Below, piece after piece: positions 8,034 through 16,365 of a stretch of 64,000 bases of DNA. Below the pieces are notes generated by a model. That model was not told where the DNA came from. It was given only the letters and a program-made list of their open reading frames with translations, and made no database searches. The stretch is from Bacillota bacterium (lineage in GTDB: Bacteria; Bacillota; Clostridia; Lachnospirales; Lachnospiraceae): NCBI GenBank assembly GCA_023411215.1, contig JAEYOY010000043.1:1-64000 (forward strand), given 5' to 3'. The stretch's first letter is position 1. Every line of letters begins with the position of its first letter. The position numbers and the translations under genes are program-made.

Positions 8034-9308
8034 TTACTTCTTGATGATATCATTTCTTCCCGGTCCATTGGAGATCATCGTAACCGGAACCTCCAGCTCC
8101 TTCTCAATAAATTCAATATACTTTCTGCAATTCTCAGGTAGATCATTGTAATTCTTGATGCCTCTGATATCTGTCTTCCAGCCCGGTAGATTCTCATATA
8201 CGGGCTTAGCCTTTGCAAGCTTAACTGTGGTAGGGAAATCCTTCGTAACTACACCGTCAACCTCATAGCCTACGCAGATCGGAAGTGTATCAAGGTAACC
8301 AAGAACATCCAGAACCGTCAGTGCCACCTCAGTTGCTCCCTGCATTCTGCAGCCATAACGGGATGCTACTGCGTCAAACCAGCCCATACGTCTGGGTCTA
8401 CCAGTCGTTGCACCGTATTCACCACCATCACCACCGCGTCTTCTAAGCTCATCTGCCTCTTCGCCGAAAATCTCGCTGACGAATTCGCCCGCACCTACTG
8501 CAGAGGAATAAGCTTTCACTACAGTAACGATATCCTTAATCTCATAGGGAGGAATTCCTGCTCCGATTGCTCCATATGCAGCTAAGGTAGAGGAGGAGGT
8601 AACCATCGGATAGATACCAAAGTCAGGATCCTTCAAGGCTCCAAGCTGACCTTCTAATAATATATTCTTACCTGCCTTAATCGCATCATGCAAATAGGCG
8701 GAAACATCACATACGTATGGTTCAACCATCGCTTTGTAATCCAATAGGGTCTGAAGTAATTCAGCCGGATTGATGGCAGGCTTATGATACATATGCTCAA
8801 GAAGAATATTCTTCATCTCACAAACTCTATCTACTTTTTCCTTCAGTGCCTCTTCATCAAATAACTCAGACACCTGGAAACCAATCTTTGCATATTTGTC
8901 GGAATAAAATGGTGCAATACCGCTCTTGGTCGAACCAAAGGATTTGCCACCCAGTCTTTCTTCCTCATACTGATCAAACAAAATATGATAAGGCATCATA
9001 ATCTGAGCTCGATCGGATACTAATATCTTCGGCGCCGGTACTCCACAGTCTACCAAAGCTTGAATTTCCTTAACCAAATAAGGAATGTTTAAAGCAACGC
9101 CATTTCCGATAACGCTTGTTGTATGTTTATAAAATACTCCGGATGGAAGTAAATGAAGAGCAAATTTACCGTATTCATTGATAATCGTATGTCCGGCATT
9201 GCTGCCTCCCTGATATCTTACGATGATATCTGCTTCTTGTCCAAGCATATCAGTAATCTTTCCTTTTCCCTCATCGCCCCAATTGGCACCTACAATCGCT
9301 TTAACCAT
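8034..9308 (-). CDS. purA: Adenylosuccinate synthetase
   Basis: A 424-residue enzyme that joins IMP and aspartate with GTP to form adenylosuccinate, the first committed step to AMP. The N-terminal loop NWGDEGKGK (residues 9-17), the catalytic His in GSNAGHT, and the conserved GRPRR and GPGR blocks are present, and length is normal. AAGGAGG lies 8 bases before the ATG. It is transcribed alone from a predicted promoter at 9371-9399. Its partner purB is at 22.3 kb. The giant hairpins begin right after its stop codon and would be part of any read-through transcript. Confidence 0.97.
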   Translation of the reverse strand: MVKAIVGANWGDEGKGKITDMLGQEADIIVRYQGGSNAGHTIINEYGKFALHLLPSGVFYKHTTSVIGNGVALNIPYLVKEIQALVDCGVPAPKILVSDRAQIMMPYHILFDQYEEERLGGKSFGSTKSGIAPFYSDKYAKIGFQVSELFDEEALKEKVDRVCEMKNILLEHMYHKPAINPAELLQTLLDYKAMVEPYVCDVSAYLHDAIKAGKNILLEGQLGALKDPDFGIYPMVTSSSTLAAYGAIGAGIPPYEIKDIVTVVKAYSSAVGAGEFVSEIFGEEADELRRRGGDGGEYGATTGRPRRMGWFDAVASRYGCRMQGATEVALTVLDVLGYLDTLPICVGYEVDGVVTKDFPTTVKLAKAKPVYENLPGWKTDIRGIKNYNDLPENCRKYIEFIEKELEVPVTMISNGPGRNDIIKK

Positions 9309-9370
9309 TTTGAAATCCTCCTTGGCTTTTATGACAAACCCTTCTGTTTCCCGGCTATCACAATGAAATT

Positions 9371-9399
9371 ATTATACCCAATTACTTGTTAAGTATAAA
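9371..9399 (-). promoter_or_regulatory. Predicted promoter of purA
   Basis: Reverse strand TTTATA (9394-9399), 17-base spacer, consensus TATAAT (9371-9376). This gives a leader of about 56 bases. No purine riboswitch core was recognised in it. Confidence 0.5.
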
Positions 9400-9490
9400 C
9401 CCAATCTCAACATAAGTAAAATCAATATTAATTATACTTAGCATAAGAACAGATTATGCAGTTTGAATGTTATTTTGTATTCTTACCTAC

Positions 9491-9518
9491 TTGCCTTTCA
9501 CTAACAGTATGTTATAAT
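9491..9518 (+). promoter_or_regulatory. Predicted promoter of the GNAT gene at 9578
   Basis: TTGCCT (9491-9496), 16-base spacer, consensus TATAAT (9513-9518). Confidence 0.5.
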
Positions 9519-9577
9519 TTACTAAATATTTGAAGCGTATTCCTGTACATGATAATTACTGGTTTAGGGGGATAGTT

Positions 9578-10078
9578 ATGAGAATACAAAAAGCAACCTT
9601 AGAGGATTATGAAGTGATTTTTGATATTGTACACAGCACGATACAATCGGTTTACCCATATTATTATCTGCCAGAGGTAGTGAATTTCTTCCTGCAACAT
9701 CACAGTGTAGAAACTATCAGGAAGGATATCCAAGAGAATAAGGTATCTGTGATAATTGATGGCGATAATAAGATCGTAGGCACAGGCACAATGGAAGGCA
9801 GGTATATCGGACGGGTATATGTACTTCCGGAGTACCATGGCAAAGGTTATGGCAATGCACTTATGGAGGCACTGGAAAAGGAGATTGCACAAAACTTCTC
9901 AACTTCTTTTCTGGATGCTTCACTTCCATCCTATGATTTTTATCTGAGAAGAGGGTATCAGCCGACGGAATACCATAAATTCAAAGTTGAGAATGAACGG
10001 ATCATGTGTTATTACGTCATGGAGAAGAACTTAAAGCAACCGGTTAAGGTTCCGGTGATTATACAGGATAACTTTTAG
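9578..10078 (+). CDS. GNAT-family N-acetyltransferase
   Basis: A 166-residue single-domain acetyltransferase. The acetyl-CoA loop region reads RVYVLPEYHGKGYGNALMEALE, matching the Q/R-x-x-G-x-G/A pattern, followed by the late-helix DASLPSYDFYLRRGYQ block. The ATG at 9578 follows GGGGGAT; the 16 codons upstream in the same frame do not match the family. The substrate is unknown. It is followed by a VOC gene in the same direction 68 bases later, possibly co-transcribed. Confidence 0.8.
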   Translation: MRIQKATLEDYEVIFDIVHSTIQSVYPYYYLPEVVNFFLQHHSVETIRKDIQENKVSVIIDGDNKIVGTGTMEGRYIGRVYVLPEYHGKGYGNALMEALEKEIAQNFSTSFLDASLPSYDFYLRRGYQPTEYHKFKVENERIMCYYVMEKNLKQPVKVPVIIQDNF

Positions 10079-10146
10079 TGATTGGTGTACATTTTACTGA
10101 TACAATTCCGGTAGCACTAATATAATAATGATAAGGAGGAATCAAT

Positions 10147-10530
10147 ATGAAAATTAATCATATTGCTTTATATACCAATCAGCTCGAGCAGTTGAAACTG
10201 TTCTATGAGACTTATTTTGAGGCAGTTTCAAATGCCGGTTATCATAATACAAAGACAGGACTCCGCACCTTTTTCTTATCCTTTGAGGATGGTACCCGGC
10301 TTGAGCTGATGACCAGACCGAAGCTGGTGCAGCTACAGCCTTCCCCCTTCCAGACCGGATACATCCATCTTGCCTTCAGTGCAGGTAGCATGACTGCAGT
10401 GGATACCCTTACATCAACCTTAGAACAAGCTGGATATACCGTATTAAGCCAGCCAAGGACTACAGGCGATGGTTATTATGAAAGCTGTGTCCTTGATCCA
10501 GATGGAAACCAGATTGAGATCGTCGAATAG
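10147..10530 (+). CDS. VOC-family (glyoxalase/bleomycin-resistance fold) protein
   Basis: A 127-residue protein made of two beta-alpha-beta-beta-beta modules. MKINHIALYTNQLEQLKLFYETYF supplies the N-terminal metal His and LELM a first acidic residue; YIHLAFSAG and the C-terminal VLDPDGNQIEIVE supply the second His/Glu set, so the metal site looks intact. The family includes glyoxalase I, dioxygenases and binding proteins. AAGGAGG precedes the ATG. The reaction cannot be assigned; a lactoylglutathione-lyase-like label would be nominal. Confidence 0.82.
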   Translation: MKINHIALYTNQLEQLKLFYETYFEAVSNAGYHNTKTGLRTFFLSFEDGTRLELMTRPKLVQLQPSPFQTGYIHLAFSAGSMTAVDTLTSTLEQAGYTVLSQPRTTGDGYYESCVLDPDGNQIEIVE

Positions 10531-10546
10531 CATTACTAAATCGCAA

Positions 10547-11245
10547 TCAGAACATACGGATCTGGCTATCCTTCTCCGACAGCTTTGCAACAACCTCGTT
10601 GGCTGCTGCCTGAATGAATGCAACCGTTCTGTCATAGGAAATATAAACCGGTGGTATAAGCTCATGCTCTTCATAAAAATGCCTACGGATCAACCATTCC
10701 ATACTGTCCTTCATCTCCTGATGACTCAGTAAATCATCAATCTGATGGATCGGAACCTGCTCGACTTGACGTTTTACTTCCTCTATGTCATCATATCGCT
10801 TCACCAACAGCATATCGTTTCTGTTCATATCACGGATAATGTAATCAAAGAAGCGGGGGTCATTCTGCGCTATATTAAGCTTGTCCATAGCCTCACAGAA
10901 CTCCGCTCGTACGGTCCGAATGAATAACTCATCCGATAAGACATGAGCCACATATCCCCGGTAGAGATCATAGAGACCGTCGTTACGATCCCTATTCTTA
11001 GCGATAAACCCTTCGAGGCTCTTCCGATAAGCGTTCTGATTATCCTCAAGCAAAAAATCGATATCACGAATATTGTCACGAAAATGTGTATGCTTCTTAA
11101 AATCTCTAATATATCCCTCTCTGGCATGGATGGCATCGGGAGCCAGGTTCCCCAAATAGAATAATCCTTCATCCTGAATGGTTCCTTTGGGAAGAAGCTT
11201 TATGATCTCTCTTGCTATTACCATATGGGTGATTAACCCTGCCAT
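10547..11245 (-). CDS. Zinc-dependent phospholipase C-like protein
   Basis: A 232-residue cytosolic protein without a signal peptide. It has the metal-binding layout of the Zn_dep_PLPC superfamily: THMVIAREI at the N-terminus, GNLAPDAIHAR near residues 32-42, KKHTHFRD near 50, and GYVAHVLSDELF near 103, giving regularly spaced His and Asp ligands. Such proteins are common in Firmicutes and mostly uncharacterised. GGAGG precedes the ATG. It converges with the VOC gene, the stop codons being 16 bases apart. Phospholipase activity itself is not shown. Confidence 0.7.
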   Translation of the reverse strand: MAGLITHMVIAREIIKLLPKGTIQDEGLFYLGNLAPDAIHAREGYIRDFKKHTHFRDNIRDIDFLLEDNQNAYRKSLEGFIAKNRDRNDGLYDLYRGYVAHVLSDELFIRTVRAEFCEAMDKLNIAQNDPRFFDYIIRDMNRNDMLLVKRYDDIEEVKRQVEQVPIHQIDDLLSHQEMKDSMEWLIRRHFYEEHELIPPVYISYDRTVAFIQAAANEVVAKLSEKDSQIRMF

Positions 11246-11347
11246 TGTCTACCTCCAACTTTTATTTCGTACGAAGATAACATGTCTGCGCTTTGAATTC
11301 GTTAGTGCCTACATAGTTAGTGCATGCGTTTTCTTTCTTTACAGCAA

Positions 11348-11782
11348 TTACTGTTTACCGGTGCTTCCGTGACCACCGCGATCTGCATTGCCAAGCTCTG
11401 CAACCTCTGTGAACTCGATTCTAGGCTGATGCTCCACGATACGAAATTGACAGATACGGTCATTCACATCGATGATAGTATCCCTCATCGCTAAAGCCGG
11501 AAAGAACCACTGATCATTATCTCCGCAGTAGCTTTCGTCTACAATACCGGTAGAATTGGTCTGTAGAATTCCAAAGTTTTTGAAGGTACTGCTTCTCGGT
11601 ACAATATGAGCCTCGTAACCCATCGGAAGCTCCATCGCGATGCCCAATGGAATTAGCTTAAATTCTCCTGCCTTAAGCGTGACCTTTTCGGCGGCACGTA
11701 AATCAATCCAATCGGACTTATTCTCAATATACTGCAGCTTTTCAATCTGCTCGCTAAAATACTTAATCCTAATATTCTTCAT
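11348..11782 (-). CDS. dut: dUTP diphosphatase
   Basis: A 144-residue trimeric-type dUTPase that removes dUTP and supplies dUMP. The five motifs are present: DLRAAE, PRSSTFKNFG, GIVDESYCGD, NDRICQFRI and the C-terminal RGGHGSTG. Motif 3 departs from the usual GVID(S/A)xYRG with ESYCG, and motif 5 has His for the usual Phe; both occur in clostridial relatives from memory. AAGGAG precedes the ATG. It lies between the Zn-PLC-like and LysR genes on the same strand, with about 100 bases on each side. Confidence 0.93.
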   Translation of the reverse strand: MKNIRIKYFSEQIEKLQYIENKSDWIDLRAAEKVTLKAGEFKLIPLGIAMELPMGYEAHIVPRSSTFKNFGILQTNSTGIVDESYCGDNDQWFFPALAMRDTIIDVNDRICQFRIVEHQPRIEFTEVAELGNADRGGHGSTGKQ

Positions 11783-11886
11783 ATAAACTCCTTCGTTCTG
11801 TAATATAATCTTGTGCTGTACCTATAAACTCCTTAGTTTAAAATTATAATCTTATGGCTGTACCTAATATCATATCCGGCTTTCAA

Positions 11887-12780
11887 CTAACCTATTCTGT
11901 TATCCAGCATACTAAGAAGCTCCTTTGCTGCTGTTGAGATCGGATTATGATTACCGGTTATAATGCAAAAATGCCGTCTTGGTATCTCAGTTTCAAATTT
12001 TAATTCAAATAGGTTTCCATTCTCCAGTGCATCACGGGCAAAATCCTTCACTACACACCCAATGCCCAGATTACGACTGGCAAATCTTACGATGATATCA
12101 CTCATGGCCAGTTCAAACTCCGGTTTTAGCTCTACCTCATTTGCCTTAAGAAACTCATCAATATACCTCCTTGAGCTGGTATTATGCTCCAGACAAATGA
12201 TCGGCAGCTCCTCCAATGCTTTATAGGAAAGAGTCTGTTCCTTAAGATAATTAAAGCGATTTCCTGCTACAAAGATATCCTGGATCTCCATAATCCTTGT
12301 AATCTCTATCTCAGGCTTTGCTTCAAAGGGCTCACTGACGATACCGAAATCTATCTTACCCTCGTACAGAAATTCCAAGGTCTCCGGCGTCGGTGCATTC
12401 GTTACCATTACCTTAATACTCGGAAATTTCTCATGGAATTGTTCCAGATAAGGCAGTAGATAAAATTGTAAAGTCATATCACTGGCCCCAATCCTTATCT
12501 CGCCGTTCTCCAGATCAAGCATCTTCTGAAACTTAGCCTCTCCCATCAGTATATATTCATAGCCTCTCTGTACATAGCTGTAAAGCACTTCCCCCTCCGG
12601 TGTCAGCTTTACACCCTTCGGGATACGTACAAAAAGCTTACTACCAAGCGTGGTCTCCAGAAGCTTAATAGCCTGACTAACCGCAGGCTGTGAGATGCAT
12701 AGTTCTTCACCTGCCTGAGTGAAGCTTCCTGCCTTTGCTACATGATAGAAGATACGATAATACTCTAAATCAATATTCAT
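11887..12780 (-). CDS. LysR-family transcriptional regulator
   Basis: A 297-residue protein with an N-terminal helix-turn-helix (residues 4-60, SFTQAGEELCISQPAVSQAI) and a two-lobed periplasmic-binding-like effector domain (about 90-295). Length is normal. No adjacent divergent target gene is present: upstream lie palindrome-rich repeats and then the 3' end of an aldo/keto reductase gene. The effector and target are unknown; the N-terminal sequence is of the general CysL/YwfK-like type, which is not enough to assign a pathway. Confidence 0.9.
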   Translation of the reverse strand: MNIDLEYYRIFYHVAKAGSFTQAGEELCISQPAVSQAIKLLETTLGSKLFVRIPKGVKLTPEGEVLYSYVQRGYEYILMGEAKFQKMLDLENGEIRIGASDMTLQFYLLPYLEQFHEKFPSIKVMVTNAPTPETLEFLYEGKIDFGIVSEPFEAKPEIEITRIMEIQDIFVAGNRFNYLKEQTLSYKALEELPIICLEHNTSSRRYIDEFLKANEVELKPEFELAMSDIIVRFASRNLGIGCVVKDFARDALENGNLFELKFETEIPRRHFCIITGNHNPISTAAKELLSMLDNRIG

Positions 12781-12845
12781 CTAAGTCTCCATTCCGCTGC
12801 TAAACCCGCGAATTTGGGCGTCAGCATAAATTCATGACTACAGAA

Positions 12846-13000
12846 AGTATATACCAGCGAGCTTGTTGTGTGAGTGTCCTTCTCGCACTTTACTCACTAC
12901 GCTTTTATGATATCATGAACAAGAGCAGTTCATGATCTTCAGCTCCGATCGTATATACAAGCAAGCTTGTCTATACTCACTACGCTTTTATGATATCATC
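12846..13000. repeat. Second locus of the palindrome-rich repeat
   Basis: About 1.6 diverged units resembling 5017-5271: AGCGAGCTTGTTGTG, GAGTGTCCTTCTCGCAC, TACTCACTACGCTTTTATGATATCATGAAC, GTTCATGATCTTCAGCTCC, then a second unit with AAGCAAGCTTGT and CTCACTACGC. Orientation is the same and, as at 5 kb, the array lies just upstream of a reverse-strand gene. Confidence 0.8.
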
Positions 13001-13006
13001 AAAGCA

Positions 13007-13053
13007 ATAACAAGGCAAATCATAATCTAGTTAATTACGATTTGCCTTGTTAT
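13007..13053. terminator. Long perfect hairpin, possible terminator of the aldo/keto reductase gene
   Basis: Arms 13007-13021 (ATAACAAGGCAAATC) and 13039-13053 are exact complements. It lies about 120 bases past the reductase stop codon, but no clean T-run follows on either strand, so its role is uncertain. Bases 13054-13172 hold nothing recognised. Confidence 0.4.
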
Positions 13054-13172
13054 CCGACTCGCTATGAAATACTATTAGACCCCAGTAATATGGCAAAATG
13101 AGTTTGATCTATTTGTTGAACTCATATATTATTTATCGCTAGAATCTAACTCTGAATGGCTTCAATAAGCAC

Positions 13173-14306
13173 CTATTTCTTGCAGATCGTATCAATTTCT
13201 TTCTGTAATGTCTTTAAGTCTGTACGAATATTCAGCTTCTGGGGGCATGCCTCTTCGCACTGGCCGCAATCCACGCAACTTGCAGCCTTCGCTGAATCAG
13301 CGATATCATTGGACCATAACCAATTGAGTTCACCCTCGTTATTATACATACCATAGCTGTTCCATATGTAGAAATTCTTAGGAATATCAACTCCGGCAGG
13401 ACAAGGCATGCAGTAGGCACAGCCTGTGCAGCCGTTCTTTACTCTGCTTCTTAAGAGATCAGCTACTCTTGTAATTGATTGCAGCTCTTTATCATTAAGA
13501 GCCTTAAAATTCTTAAAGGTTTCCAGATTATCCTGCACCTGCCCCTCATCCGACATTCCACTTAAGATAACCTTAACATTCGGTAAGGAACCAACCCAGC
13601 GAAGTGCCCAGGAAGCCGCAGATCTTTCTGCTTCCTGCTCCTCTAGATACCGAGCAGCTTCCTCAGGAAGTCTAGCAAGAGAACCGCCTTTTATAGGTTC
13701 CATAATAATCAGAGGTACACCTAGCTCCTCAGCCAATTCATACCCCTTAATACCCGCTTGCTCTTCCGTATCCATATAGTTCAACTGGATCTGACAGAAA
13801 TCCCAGTCACGGAACTTTATTATATGTTCAAATGCCTCATATCCGTCATGGAAGGAGAAGCCAATATATTTGATCTTACCCTCAGCCTTAAGACGGTCCA
13901 TTACCTCAAGCACTCCCAGGCTTACCATTTTGTCAAAGCTCTCGCGATTTAATGCATGAAGCAAATAGAAATCGATATAATCCTTATTAAGCTTCTTTAG
14001 CTGTTCGTTTAAAAGTCTCTCTGCATCCTCTGTCTTCTCCACGAGCCAGCAGGGAAGTTTTGTTGCAAGATAATAACTGCTTCTATCATATCGGTCAAGG
14101 GCTTTCCCTGTAAATAACTCACTATTACCTTCGTGATACACATAAGCAGTATCGAAATAATTGACACCGTTTCTGTACGCAAGATCAATCATCCGCTCGG
14201 ACATCACTTCATCAATGCTTCCATCCGCGTTCTTGGGAAAACGCATGCATCCAAACCCCAATAAAGAAGTCTTAATTCCCAATTTCTCCAGTTTTCTTAA
14301 CTCCAT
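13173..14306 (-). CDS. Aldo/keto reductase with C-terminal 4Fe-4S domain
   Basis: A 377-residue protein. Residues 1-270 form an aldo/keto reductase barrel with catalytic Asp-Tyr (FDTAYVYHEG), a Lys in the KLPCW segment and the usual His block. Residues 285-375 carry ferredoxin-like Cys clusters: CTGCAYCMPCPAGVDIP and CVDCGQCEEACPQKL. This architecture is common in anaerobes and is usually annotated as a predicted oxidoreductase. It would couple NAD(P)H or ferredoxin to reduction of an aldehyde or ketone; the substrate is unknown. AGGAGG precedes the ATG. It is monocistronic. Confidence 0.9.
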   Translation of the reverse strand: MELRKLEKLGIKTSLLGFGCMRFPKNADGSIDEVMSERMIDLAYRNGVNYFDTAYVYHEGNSELFTGKALDRYDRSSYYLATKLPCWLVEKTEDAERLLNEQLKKLNKDYIDFYLLHALNRESFDKMVSLGVLEVMDRLKAEGKIKYIGFSFHDGYEAFEHIIKFRDWDFCQIQLNYMDTEEQAGIKGYELAEELGVPLIIMEPIKGGSLARLPEEAARYLEEQEAERSAASWALRWVGSLPNVKVILSGMSDEGQVQDNLETFKNFKALNDKELQSITRVADLLRSRVKNGCTGCAYCMPCPAGVDIPKNFYIWNSYGMYNNEGELNWLWSNDIADSAKAASCVDCGQCEEACPQKLNIRTDLKTLQKEIDTICKK

Positions 14307-14429
14307 ATTAATTTCCTCCTAAAGCTTCTGCTACGATATAATAGGTATCCTATATCCTATTGTCTGGCTTTTCTATTATCCCATGTATTAAGGTAATCTA
14401 CAATGGTTTATCCTAGCATCTTATCAATA

Positions 14430-14684
14430 TTATTTTATTTTTCTTCTATAAATAACCGATAATACTAAGGTGATCGTAACTACAATAATGGATATTCCAT
14501 ATAGCACATAGTTATACGAAGTATCTGCAACTAAAATACTGGTGGGTCCATCGACCTTGCCAATAATAAAGGTACCCATACGATCAAAGCGATAAGCGGC
14601 ATTCAGATCCAACCAGCTAAATATGATCAGTGAGATACTGGCAACACTAAGTAAGAGCAATGTAAAAATACGTCTTGTTTTCAT
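14430..14684 (-). CDS. Small two-helix membrane protein with a GKVDGPTSI motif
   Basis: An 84-residue protein with hydrophobic segments at about 8-27 and 60-78 and a Lys/Arg-rich tail. The middle has GKVDGPTSILVADTS, resembling the GGADGPTSIFV stretch of sodium-pumping decarboxylase beta subunits, and short proteins of this kind are often so annotated in Lachnospiraceae. A real decarboxylase subunit is several times longer and has partners, none of which is nearby. The ATG at 14684 follows GGAGATAGAAG; the nine codons before it are probably untranslated. The function is unknown. Confidence 0.65.
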   Translation of the reverse strand: MKTRRIFTLLLLSVASISLIIFSWLDLNAAYRFDRMGTFIIGKVDGPTSILVADTSYNYVLYGISIIVVTITLVLSVIYRRKIK

Positions 14685-14765
14685 TCTTCTATCTCCATAG
14701 GTACAATGCAACTTTGATTATGTAATATTTTTATTCTTTCGGAATCATAATCGCTTTATCATATC

Positions 14766-15671
14766 TTACTTTTCTTTCTTCTCCCACCAGGTTTTCGTAG
14801 AACAGGGACGAAAACCAATGCTATAATAGAACTGCTGGGACGACCCAACATAAGCCCTCTTAGCTCCAAGCTCCTTACAGCGCTTAACACCTTCGAGTAC
14901 GGCGGCCTTACCCATCCCCAGCTTGCGATAGGTCGGAATCGTTGCAACCGGTTCTACCAAGGCATAATCCATACCCGGCTCATACCACATACCGCAAAAA
15001 GCGACGAAGCTGCCATCGGGTGCCATCACAGCAATTTTTAAGTTCATGTTACAATGTGGTCCCGACAACTCATCCCTTCTTCCTTCCAATTGAACCTCTA
15101 TCGGCTCCTCCGGCTCACCCTCATGGTCGAAGCCCTTCCACAATGCCTGATGATATTTACTTAAGTCATACTCCTCAGCAAGGCTGACTACCTTATATCC
15201 CTGTGGTAAAGTATAGTTAATTTCAGTATCCTCTAATGGGATAAATGCATTATTCTCCCTCTCCTGTGTGGGAGAAAACCCTTTTCTTGCCGCAGTAGCC
15301 TGCAAGGCTTCCTTCCTGTCATCAATAAGTACCTTAACGCTGCTATCCTTCTGCATATTCTCCCAGGCATGGTTTAAGACCTCCTCATAGAGATATTCAT
15401 ATCCGGGTGCAATTACAGGCCATACATAACCTAGACCATTCTCGTAGGTTGCCAATGCAACAATAAGCTGATCCTCTTCCCATATACCGATGCAAGATAG
15501 ATGCTCCTGATCCTGATAACGCTTCAGACAAAACATCCACTCCCATCTTCCCCATAGAAAGCCTTCGTCAACTACCTTCTCCTGATTTATTCTCACAAGA
15601 AACTCCCAAATACGGTAAAAATCCTCGCTAAAGCCTGATTCACTTGTATATTCTCTAAATTGAACTGCCAT
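14766..15671 (-). CDS. Tandem GNAT-type acetyltransferase
   Basis: A 301-residue protein with a degenerate N-terminal GNAT half (about 1-140) and an intact C-terminal half (about 155-295) containing VEPVATIPTYRKLGMGKAAVLEG, the acetyl-CoA binding pattern, and AYVGSSQQFYYSIGFRP. The substrate is unknown. The ATG follows AGAGGGGATT. It is followed, in transcript order, by the small membrane protein gene 81 bases away, and preceded by the PPOX-type gene, so the three may form a loose unit. Confidence 0.8.
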   Translation of the reverse strand: MAVQFREYTSESGFSEDFYRIWEFLVRINQEKVVDEGFLWGRWEWMFCLKRYQDQEHLSCIGIWEEDQLIVALATYENGLGYVWPVIAPGYEYLYEEVLNHAWENMQKDSSVKVLIDDRKEALQATAARKGFSPTQERENNAFIPLEDTEINYTLPQGYKVVSLAEEYDLSKYHQALWKGFDHEGEPEEPIEVQLEGRRDELSGPHCNMNLKIAVMAPDGSFVAFCGMWYEPGMDYALVEPVATIPTYRKLGMGKAAVLEGVKRCKELGAKRAYVGSSQQFYYSIGFRPCSTKTWWEKKEK

Positions 15672-15728
15672 ACGAATCCCCTCTTCTATTAATGTAACAA
15701 AGACACTTCTCCCGAATATATGTTACTC

Positions 15729-16163
15729 TTATTCTGCTTCTGATAAAACTGGAAAGGTCTCTGATTTAAAGTTACTGTAGTATCTGCCTTCCTCCGCGGT
15801 AAATCTAAGGACGCAATAATCCGGGTCTGTCACACCCTTAGGATAGTACATTGTGTCTCCGGGCAACCAGATTGCTTCCTTACTTTCCTCATCCTCCAGG
15901 ACCTCCATCCTCCCCTTCAACATAACCCCACGATAAAAGCGTTTATCACAAAAATAGATACATGCCTTCGGATGCTTCCGGTATTGATCAACCCGCATAG
16001 AAGAAGTATTGGTAGAGAAATAAAACTCCCGGATTCCCTCTCTCTTGCGTGGAGAATTCATCGCCTTAGTATTCGGATATCCGTCTTCATCTACAGAACT
16101 TACATAGACTATACCCTGCTTATCAATTAAATTGCCGATTGTCTTTTCCGCATCTCTCATCAT
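15729..16163 (-). CDS. Pyridoxamine 5'-phosphate oxidase-like flavin-binding protein
   Basis: A 144-residue split-barrel protein: GIVYVSSVDEDGYPNTKAMNSP and FYFSTNTSSMRVDQYRKHPKACIYFCD match the FMN-binding strands of the general-stress-protein-26/PPOX group. Members bind FMN, F420 or haem; the exact reaction is unknown. GAGGTG precedes the start (two consecutive ATGs). It is divergent from the TetR gene; an imperfect palindrome in its own upstream region may be an operator. Confidence 0.8.
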   Translation of the reverse strand: MMRDAEKTIGNLIDKQGIVYVSSVDEDGYPNTKAMNSPRKREGIREFYFSTNTSSMRVDQYRKHPKACIYFCDKRFYRGVMLKGRMEVLEDEESKEAIWLPGDTMYYPKGVTDPDYCVLRFTAEEGRYYSNFKSETFPVLSEAE

Positions 16164-16181
16164 TATAGCACCTCAATTCCC

Positions 16182-16207
16182 AAAAACCGAACATTTGTAC
16201 CGTTTTT
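16182..16207. promoter_or_regulatory. Imperfect palindrome before the PPOX-type gene
   Basis: AAAAACCGAAC (16182-16192) faces GTACCGTTTTT (16197-16207); the arms are complementary except at two positions. It lies 19 bases from the start codon and may be an operator or a leader hairpin. Confidence 0.35.
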
Positions 16208-16283
16208 AATAATAGTACATGTATTTTCCAAAATCAATGCCAAAAATTGCTATTATTGTGCTAAATAATAATTTAATTAAAAC

Positions 16284-16335
16284 ATTGACCATATCAGTCA
16301 ATGGTGATATTATGAAATTGACCATATCAGTCAAT
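16284..16335 (+). promoter_or_regulatory. tetR promoter with two identical TetR-type operators
   Basis: ATTGACCATATCAGTCAAT occurs exactly twice, at 16284-16302 and 16317-16335, 33 bases apart, about three helical turns. Each copy is an ATTGAC/GTCAAT inverted repeat. The first copy contains the -35 TTGACC (16285-16290), followed after 17 bases by TATTAT (16308-16313); the second copy covers the expected start site. Autorepression by the TetR protein just downstream is inferred. Confidence 0.75.
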
Positions 16336-16365
16336 GCTGTTATTCACAAGAAATGAGGTGGTAAT

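Noticed and set aside
9309..9400. Purine riboswitch before purA
   Set aside because: The leader is only about 56 bases and lacks the three-way-junction core.
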